Assembly (NCBI GenBank): GCA_035454085.1
Contig: DAOTEJ010000079.1
Location: forward strand, 1 to 11,553
DNA length: 11,553 nucleotides
Direction: 5' to 3'
Source: DAOTEJ01 sp035454085
GTDB taxonomy: Bacteria > Pseudomonadota > Gammaproteobacteria > Burkholderiales > Burkholderiaceae_F
The number at the start of each line of letters is the position of its first letter. The stretch's first letter is position 1. Shown one piece after another: positions 7,500-11,553 of the stretch. Below the pieces are notes generated by a model. It did not search any database and had not been told where the DNA came from. It was given only the letters and a program-made list of their open reading frames with translations. A program made the translations under genes and the position numbers.

Positions 7500-8555
7500 A
7501 TGAAGCCCGAGTCACCGCTGCCCCTCACGCCCTCCAGGTCCGGCCCACGCACGCTGCGCGGGCTGGCGCTCGGCGCCGTCGCCCTGAGCCTGCTCGCCGG
7601 CTGCGTGAGCGTGCGCGTCGAGGCCGCGCCCGAGCGCGCCGACGCTGGCGCGATCGCACCCGTCACCGCGCGCGTCCAGCACGTGGCGCGCGACTACGAC
7701 TGGCGCGACGAAGCGCGCGCCCGGCCGGTGCCGGTGCGCCTGTACTGGCCCACCGAGGTCGCGCCCGGCCAGGCCGTGCCGCTGGTGGTGTTCTCGCACG
7801 GCATCGGCGGCTCGCGGCTGGGCTACAGCTACCTGGGCCGCTACTTCGCCGAGCACGGCATCGCCAGCCTGCACCTGCAGCACGTGGGCAGCGACCGCGC
7901 CGTGTGGTTCGGCAGCCCCTGGGAACTGGTGAGCCGCCTGCAGTCGGCCGCGCAAGAGACCGAGGCCGTGGCGCGCGTGGGCGACCTGCGCTACGCGCTC
8001 GACCAGGTGCTCGCGGGCGAGTACGGCGCACGCATCGACCGCAGCCGCATCGTCGCGGCGGGGCACTCCTACGGCGCCAACACCGCGCTGCTCGCCGCCG
8101 GCGCACGCGTGCCGCGCGCCGGCCAGGTGATGGACCTGCGCGATGCCCGCATCCGCGCGGCGATCCTGATGTCGGCCCCGCCCTTCTACGGCGAGGGCGA
8201 CGAGGAGCGCATCCTGCGCCACGTGCAGGTGCCCACCCTGCACATCACCGCCACCGACGACGTGATCCGCATCCCTGGCTACTACTCGCCCTCGAGCGAC
8301 CGCATCGCCGTGTTCGAGGCCACCGGCAGCCCGCGCAAGGCACTGGCCGTGTTCCGCGGCGGCTCGCACAGCATCTTCACCGACCGCGCCGGCCCCGGCG
8401 GCAACGAACTCAACGCCCAGGTCAAGGCGGCCACGCAGGAGCTCTCGCTCGCCTTCCTCGATGCGGTCTTCCAGGGGCAGGACGCCGCGCTGGCCGTCTG
8501 GCCCACGCGCCACCAGGCCATCCTGGCGCGCTTCGAAGCCGCGCCGGCGCGCTGA
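7500..8555 (+). CDS. Lipoprotein alpha/beta-hydrolase (putative esterase/acetylhydrolase-like)
   Basis: A 351-residue protein with a lipoprotein signal: an Arg-containing start, hydrophobic stretch 21-33 and lipobox LLAGC with Cys35 as the lipidated residue. The mature part has an alpha/beta-hydrolase fold, with an oxyanion-type HGIGG (100-104), nucleophile elbow GHSYG (188-192, Ser190), a candidate acidic residue at Asp253 or Asp254 and a candidate catalytic histidine at His290 (GGSHS). It resembles dienelactone-hydrolase, platelet-activating-factor acetylhydrolase and polyester-hydrolase type enzymes, but the substrate is unknown. The gene starts 7 bp after the RND permease stop with no Shine-Dalgarno of its own, so it is probably translated by coupling as the last gene of the efflux operon. 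In-operon position suggests, without proving, that it acts on a pump substrate or on an envelope ester. Confidence 0.85.
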   Translation: MKPESPLPLTPSRSGPRTLRGLALGAVALSLLAGCVSVRVEAAPERADAGAIAPVTARVQHVARDYDWRDEARARPVPVRLYWPTEVAPGQAVPLVVFSHGIGGSRLGYSYLGRYFAEHGIASLHLQHVGSDRAVWFGSPWELVSRLQSAAQETEAVARVGDLRYALDQVLAGEYGARIDRSRIVAAGHSYGANTALLAAGARVPRAGQVMDLRDARIRAAILMSAPPFYGEGDEERILRHVQVPTLHITATDDVIRIPGYYSPSSDRIAVFEATGSPRKALAVFRGGSHSIFTDRAGPGGNELNAQVKAATQELSLAFLDAVFQGQDAALAVWPTRHQAILARFEAAPAR

Positions 8556-8559
8556 GGCG

Positions 8560-8583
8560 GCCGGCAGCGCGACGCGCGCCGGC
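8560..8583 (+). terminator. GC hairpin after the hydrolase gene, possible terminator
   Basis: Five bases after the hydrolase stop, GCCGGC (8560-8565) pairs with GCCGGC (8578-8583) and GCGC (8567-8570) with GCGC (8574-8577), with one bulged A and a GAC loop. This gives a 10-bp all-GC stem. There is no T-run after it, so it is not a canonical intrinsic terminator. It may act as a 3' RNA-stabilising stem or weak terminator at the end of the efflux operon. Such GC stems also arise by chance in DNA this GC-rich. Confidence 0.35.
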
Positions 8584-8640
8584 ACTGCCCTGGCGCCCTG
8601 GCCGCAGACGGCTGCCGCGCGCTTTCACGATCCGGTTGTG

Positions 8641-8660
8641 ACTCAGGCGGAAAGCTGAGT
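8641..8660. promoter_or_regulatory. Inverted repeat upstream of glcD, possible operator
   Basis: ACTCAG (8641-8646) and CTGAGT (8655-8660) form a perfect 6-bp inverted repeat around 8 bases, 54-73 bp before the glcD start. It is less GC-rich than its surroundings, which makes chance composition a weaker explanation. A regulator binding site for the glc operon is possible; no glc regulator gene is in the window and I cannot match the repeat to a known operator. Confidence 0.3.
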
Positions 8661-8682
8661 TGCGCGCCGCGCGGGGCGCGCA
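8661..8682. repeat. Hairpin with 8-bp stem upstream of glcD
   Basis: TGCGCGCC (8661-8668) pairs perfectly with GGCGCGCA (8675-8682) around a 6-base loop. It directly abuts the ACTCAG/CTGAGT repeat, so the two could form consecutive stems in RNA. It has no T-tract on either strand. It may be a terminator-like or leader structure, or only a product of GC-rich composition. Confidence 0.3.
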
Positions 8683-8713
8683 CCGCTGGCTTGGAGGGTA
8701 AGCTCGCTGCACG

Positions 8714-10237
8714 ATGAACGCGCCCGCCACGCTTGCCCACGCCGCACCCCCGCCCCTCGAAGGCACGGGCGCGGTCGACCCCGTGCGCCAGCGCGAGGTG
8801 GCGCAACGCCTGCGCACCTGCCTGCCCGAGCACTGCCTGCTGTGGCGCGAAGAGGACACCCGGCCCTACGAGTGCGACGGCCTGACGCTGTACCGCCAGA
8901 TGCCCATGCTGGTGGTGCTGCCCGAGACCGAGGAGCAGGTCTGCGCGGTACTGCGCACCTGCCACGAACTGGGCGTGCCGGTGGTGCCGCGCGGCGCGGG
9001 CACGGGCCTGTCGGGCGGCGCCCTGCCCCACGCGGCGGGGGTGCTGCTGTCGCTGGCCAAGTTCAACCGCATCGTCGAGGTCGACGCCATGGCGCGCACC
9101 GCGCGCGTGCAGCCCGGCGTGCGCAACCTGGCGATCAGCGAGGCCGCCGCGCCCCACGGCCTGTACTACGCGCCTGACCCGTCGAGCCAGATCGCCTGCA
9201 CCATCGGCGGCAACGTGGCCGAGAACTCGGGCGGGGTGCACTGCCTCAAGTACGGCCTGACGCTGCACAACGTGCTGGCGGTGCGCGGCGTCACGAGCAG
9301 CGGCCAGATCGCCGAATTCGGCTCGGCTGCGCTCGACGCGGCCGGCCTGGACCTGCTGGCGCTGGTGGTGGGCTCGGAAGGCATGCTGGCGGTGGCCACC
9401 GAGGTGCTCGTCAAGCTGGTGCCCAAGCCCCGCCTGGCGCGCGTGGTGATGGCCTCGTTCGACGACGTGGAGCGCGCGGGTGCGGCGGTGGCGGCGGTGA
9501 TCGCCGCCGGCATCATCCCCGCCGGCATGGAGATGATGGACAAGCCTGCCATCTCCGCCGTCGAGCCCTTCGTGCGCGCGGGCTACGACCTCGAGGCCGA
9601 TTCCATCATGCTGGTCGAGTCCGACGGCACGCCCGAGGAGGTGGCCGAGGAGATCGCGCGCATCGAGGCGGTGCTGCGCGAGGCCGGCGCCACGCGGCTG
9701 ACCGTCTCGGCCAGCGAGGCCGAGCGCCTGCGCTTCTGGGCGGGACGCAAGGCGGCCTTCCCGGCGGTGGGCCGCATCTCGCCCGACTACTACTGCATGG
9801 ACGGCACCATCCCGCGCAAGCGGCTCGGGGAAGTCCTCAAGGCGATCCAGGCCATGGAGAGCCGCTACGGTTTGCGCTGCGCCAATGTCTTCCACGCCGG
9901 CGATGGCAACCTCCACCCGCTGATCATGTTCGACGCCAACGACCCGGATTCGGTCGCGCGCGCCGAGCAGTTCGGTTTCGACATCCTGGAACTGTCCGTC
10001 GCCGTGGGTGGCACCGTCACCGGCGAGCATGGGGTGGGAGTGGAGAAGATCCACCAGATGTGCAGCCAGTTCGATCGCCCCACGCTCGAGGCCTTCTTCG
10101 CCGTCAAGCGCGCCTTCGATCCGGCCGGCCTGCTCAATCCCGGCAAGGCCATCCCCACGCTCGCGCGCTGCGCCGAATACGGCAAGGTGCACGTACACGG
10201 CGGTCAGCTCCGCTTCCCCGAACTCGAAAGGTTCTGA
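8714..10237 (+). CDS. glcD: Glycolate oxidase FAD-linked subunit GlcD
   Basis: A 507-residue FAD-linked oxidase, close in length to E. coli GlcD (499). With GlcE and GlcF it oxidises glycolate (and often D-lactate) to the 2-oxo acid and feeds electrons to the membrane quinone pool. The PCMH-type FAD-binding domain covers about residues 60-240, with PRGAGTGLSGG (92-102) and CTIGGNVAENSGG (162-174). The C-terminal FAD-oxidase domain (about 245-480) carries HAGDGNLHP (394-402) and GEHGVG (437-442), both typical of this family. An in-frame TAA at 8699 limits the start to 8714. GGAGGG (8693-8698) is the only Shine-Dalgarno-like sequence, and its 15-nt spacing is long. It is the first gene of a glcD-small ORF-glcE-glcF run in one direction. 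The glcE/glcF company separates it from stand-alone D-lactate dehydrogenases. Confidence 0.95.
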   Translation: MNAPATLAHAAPPPLEGTGAVDPVRQREVAQRLRTCLPEHCLLWREEDTRPYECDGLTLYRQMPMLVVLPETEEQVCAVLRTCHELGVPVVPRGAGTGLSGGALPHAAGVLLSLAKFNRIVEVDAMARTARVQPGVRNLAISEAAAPHGLYYAPDPSSQIACTIGGNVAENSGGVHCLKYGLTLHNVLAVRGVTSSGQIAEFGSAALDAAGLDLLALVVGSEGMLAVATEVLVKLVPKPRLARVVMASFDDVERAGAAVAAVIAAGIIPAGMEMMDKPAISAVEPFVRAGYDLEADSIMLVESDGTPEEVAEEIARIEAVLREAGATRLTVSASEAERLRFWAGRKAAFPAVGRISPDYYCMDGTIPRKRLGEVLKAIQAMESRYGLRCANVFHAGDGNLHPLIMFDANDPDSVARAEQFGFDILELSVAVGGTVTGEHGVGVEKIHQMCSQFDRPTLEAFFAVKRAFDPAGLLNPGKAIPTLARCAEYGKVHVHGGQLRFPELERF

Positions 10238-10238
10238 A

Positions 10239-10373
10239 ATGCTGACCGACTACCTCGTCAACTTCGGCTGGATCGGCTTCCTGGCGCTGGTTGCGCTGCC
10301 AGGGCTGGTCGGCCTCTTCTTCGCCGGCTCCGAACTATGGGACACGCTGCGGAGCGGCTCGACGACCAGCTAG
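10239..10373 (+). CDS. Small single-pass membrane protein between glcD and glcE
   Basis: A 44-residue ORF I do not recognise as a named family. Its ATG is one base after the glcD stop, with GAAAGG (10226-10231) 7 nt upstream, a good ribosome binding site. Residues about 10-30 are a strong hydrophobic segment rich in Gly, Leu, Val and Phe with one Pro (21), followed by SELWDTLRSG and a short polar tail, so a single membrane span is predicted. Forty of 44 codons end in G or C, as in real genes here, while the glcD/glcE reading frame over 10238-10336 has only 12 of 33, which argues that this frame is the one under coding selection. The last 37 bp overlap glcE. A role in anchoring GlcDEF to the membrane, or simply in coupling glcE translation, is inference. 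Confidence 0.6.
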   Translation: MLTDYLVNFGWIGFLALVALPGLVGLFFAGSELWDTLRSGSTTS

Positions 10374-11413
10374 CCGCCTTCCAGGACGCGGTGCGCGCGG
10401 CTGCCGCGCGCCGCGCGTCGCTGCGCCTGCGCGCCGGCGGCACCAAGGACTTCTACGGCCACGCTCCGACGGGCGAACTGCTCGATCCGCGCGGCCACCG
10501 TGGCGTGGTCGCCTACGAACCCACCGAACTCGTGGTCGTGGCGCGCTGCGGCACGCCGCTCGCGGAGCTCGAATCCCTGCTCGCCGATCACGGCCAGATG
10601 CTGGCCTTCGAGCCGCCGCACTTCGGCGCCGGCGCCACGGTGGGCGGCTGTGTGGCCGCCGGGCTCGCCGGCCCGCGCCGCGCGGCCGCCGGCAGCCTGC
10701 GCGACTTCGTGCTCGGCGCCAAGCTCGTCGATGGTCGCGGCGATCACCTGGCCTTCGGCGGCACGGTGATGAAGAACGTGGCGGGCTACGACGTGGCCCG
10801 CGTGCTGTCGGGCTCCCTGGGCATCCTGGGCGTGATCACCGAGGTCGCGCTCAAGGTGCTGCCCCGCCCCGCGGCCGAGACCACCCTGCGCTTCGAGTTC
10901 GACCAGGCCGCCGCGCTGCGCCACCTCAACCAGTGGGGCGGCCAGCCGCTGCCGATCTCGGGCTCGGCCTGGGAAGCCGGCGTGCTGCACCTGCGCCTGT
11001 CGGGCGCGGCCCTGGCGGTCGCGGCGGCCCGCACCCAACTGGGCGGCGAGGACCTCGGTGCGGCCGCGGACTTCTGGACCGCGCTGCGCGAGCACACCGC
11101 GCCTTTCTTTGCCGGCCCCGCGCCGCTGTGGCGCCTGTCCCTGCCCTCGACCACACCGCCGCTGGATCTGCACGACCCCGTGCTCATCGAATGGGGCGGT
11201 GCGCAGCGCTGGCTGCGCAGCGACGCGGTGCCCGAGGAAGTTCACGCCGCCGCCCTGCGCCTGGGCGGGCACGCCACCCTGTTTCGCGGCGGCGACCGCC
11301 GCGAGGCCTTTGCACCGCTGCCCGCGCCGATCGCGGCGATCCACGCGCGGCTCAAGGCCGAGTTCGATCCGCAGCGCATCTTCAATCCGGGCCGCCTCGT
11401 GGCCGACCTCTGA
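10337..11413 (+). CDS. glcE: Glycolate oxidase FAD-binding subunit GlcE
   Basis: A 358-residue protein similar in length and motif order to E. coli GlcE (350). It is the second flavin-binding subunit of glycolate oxidase. Shared features include HRGVVAYEPTELVVVAR (54-70), the FAD-loop region EPPHFGAGATVGG (92-104), GLAGPRR (109-115), MKNVAGYD (145-152), PLPISG (204-209) and a C-terminal FNPGRL ending. The ATG at 10337 matches the family start: residues before RAGGTKDFYG agree in length with the E. coli N terminus. It has no visible Shine-Dalgarno and lies inside the upstream 44-codon ORF, so it is probably translated by coupling. The frame is also open back to the glcD stop, but with no start codon and non-coding codon usage. 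It ends 9 bp before glcF. Confidence 0.94.
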   Translation: MGHAAERLDDQLAAFQDAVRAAAARRASLRLRAGGTKDFYGHAPTGELLDPRGHRGVVAYEPTELVVVARCGTPLAELESLLADHGQMLAFEPPHFGAGATVGGCVAAGLAGPRRAAAGSLRDFVLGAKLVDGRGDHLAFGGTVMKNVAGYDVARVLSGSLGILGVITEVALKVLPRPAAETTLRFEFDQAAALRHLNQWGGQPLPISGSAWEAGVLHLRLSGAALAVAAARTQLGGEDLGAAADFWTALREHTAPFFAGPAPLWRLSLPSTTPPLDLHDPVLIEWGGAQRWLRSDAVPEEVHAAALRLGGHATLFRGGDRREAFAPLPAPIAAIHARLKAEFDPQRIFNPGRLVADL

Positions 11414-11422
11414 GAGCCGCCC

Positions 11423-11553
11423 GTGCAGACCCGACTCACCCCCGAATTCGCCGCCACGGCCGAGGGCCGCGAGGCCGAAGGCATCCTGCGCCGCTGCGTG
11501 CACTGCGGCTTTTGCACCGCCACCTGCCCCACCTATCAGCTGCTCGGCGACGA
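11423..11553 (+). CDS. glcF: Glycolate oxidase iron-sulfur subunit GlcF, N-terminal part
   Basis: Starts with GTG 9 bp after glcE, with GAGAG (11412-11416) 6 nt upstream, and runs off the window after 43 codons plus two bases. The visible part reads QTRL near the start and then CVHCGFCTATCP (25-36), a 4Fe-4S ferredoxin motif with Cys25, Cys28, Cys31 and Cys35, followed by TYQLLGD. This is the characteristic start of GlcF, which accepts electrons from the flavin subunits and passes them to quinone. A second cluster motif and the CCG domains expected for the family lie beyond the window. Identification is strong despite the short length because of the motif and the glcD-glcE context. Confidence 0.9.
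   Translation, partial: MQTRLTPEFAATAEGREAEGILRRCVHCGFCTATCPTYQLLGD

Noticed and set aside
3191..7666. Very long minus-strand open frames opposite the tetR, adaptor and RND genes (about 700 codons each at 3191-5332 and 5567-7666).
   Set aside because: Translations are low-complexity, rich in His, Arg, Ala and Gly, with no recognisable domain. They mirror high-GC codon bias of the plus-strand genes, whose families are certain.
8282..10198. Minus-strand open frame of 638 codons opposite the hydrolase end and glcD.
   Set aside because: It spans the non-coding space between two clear plus-strand genes and shows only antisense, composition-driven sequence.
8714..11413. Possible glcD-glcE fusion by readthrough of the glcD TGA, since glcE is in the same frame and no other stop intervenes.
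   Set aside because: The linker frame has non-coding codon usage (12 of 33 codons end in G/C), while another frame there has a ribosome binding site and strong bias. GlcD and GlcE are separate proteins in this family.

Overview
The window is GC-rich throughout, with coding sequence packed almost end to end and codons ending mostly in G or C. Together with the Gram-negative content (RND efflux pump, lipoprotein, glcDEF order), this suggests a high-GC proteobacterium, most likely a betaproteobacterium of the Burkholderiales. That placement is inference from composition and gene order; there is no rRNA or other phylogenetic marker here.

Left block (1-2441): a secreted Cys-type sulfatase on the minus strand is transcribed away from a LysR-type regulator on the plus strand. 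They share a 139-bp divergent promoter region holding a dyad with LysR-box features (1760-1778). The arrangement suggests the regulator controls the sulfatase. The lysR gene runs into a 100-N assembly gap (2442-2541), so its 3' end is missing.

Middle block (2571-8555): a compact plus-strand operon. It encodes a TetR-family regulator with a CecR/CerR-like C-terminal domain, an RND periplasmic adaptor (4-bp overlap with the regulator), an RND inner-membrane permease (12-bp gap) and an alpha/beta-hydrolase with a lipoprotein signal (7-bp gap). The first three form a self-regulated efflux module. No outer-membrane channel is encoded nearby, so the pump would need a TolC/OprM-type partner from elsewhere. 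The lipid-anchored hydrolase is an unusual operon partner. The operon promoter is probably lost in the gap.

Right block (8714-11553): the glycolate oxidase genes glcD, glcE and the start of glcF (window ends after 43 codons). GlcD and GlcE are the FAD-linked subunits and GlcF the iron-sulfur subunit; together they oxidise glycolate to glyoxylate and pass electrons to the respiratory chain. Between glcD and glcE lies a 44-codon ORF for a single-pass membrane protein. It has its own ribosome binding site, strong codon bias and a 37-bp overlap with glcE. It is the most interesting unexplained element here. The 158-bp space before glcD carries three inverted repeats, probably marking the boundary between the efflux and glycolate operons.

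I see no tRNA, rRNA, CRISPR array, insertion sequence, integrase or phage gene. Apart from the small glc ORF, this is mostly ordinary chromosomal content, and I do not find strong evidence for a wholly new system.
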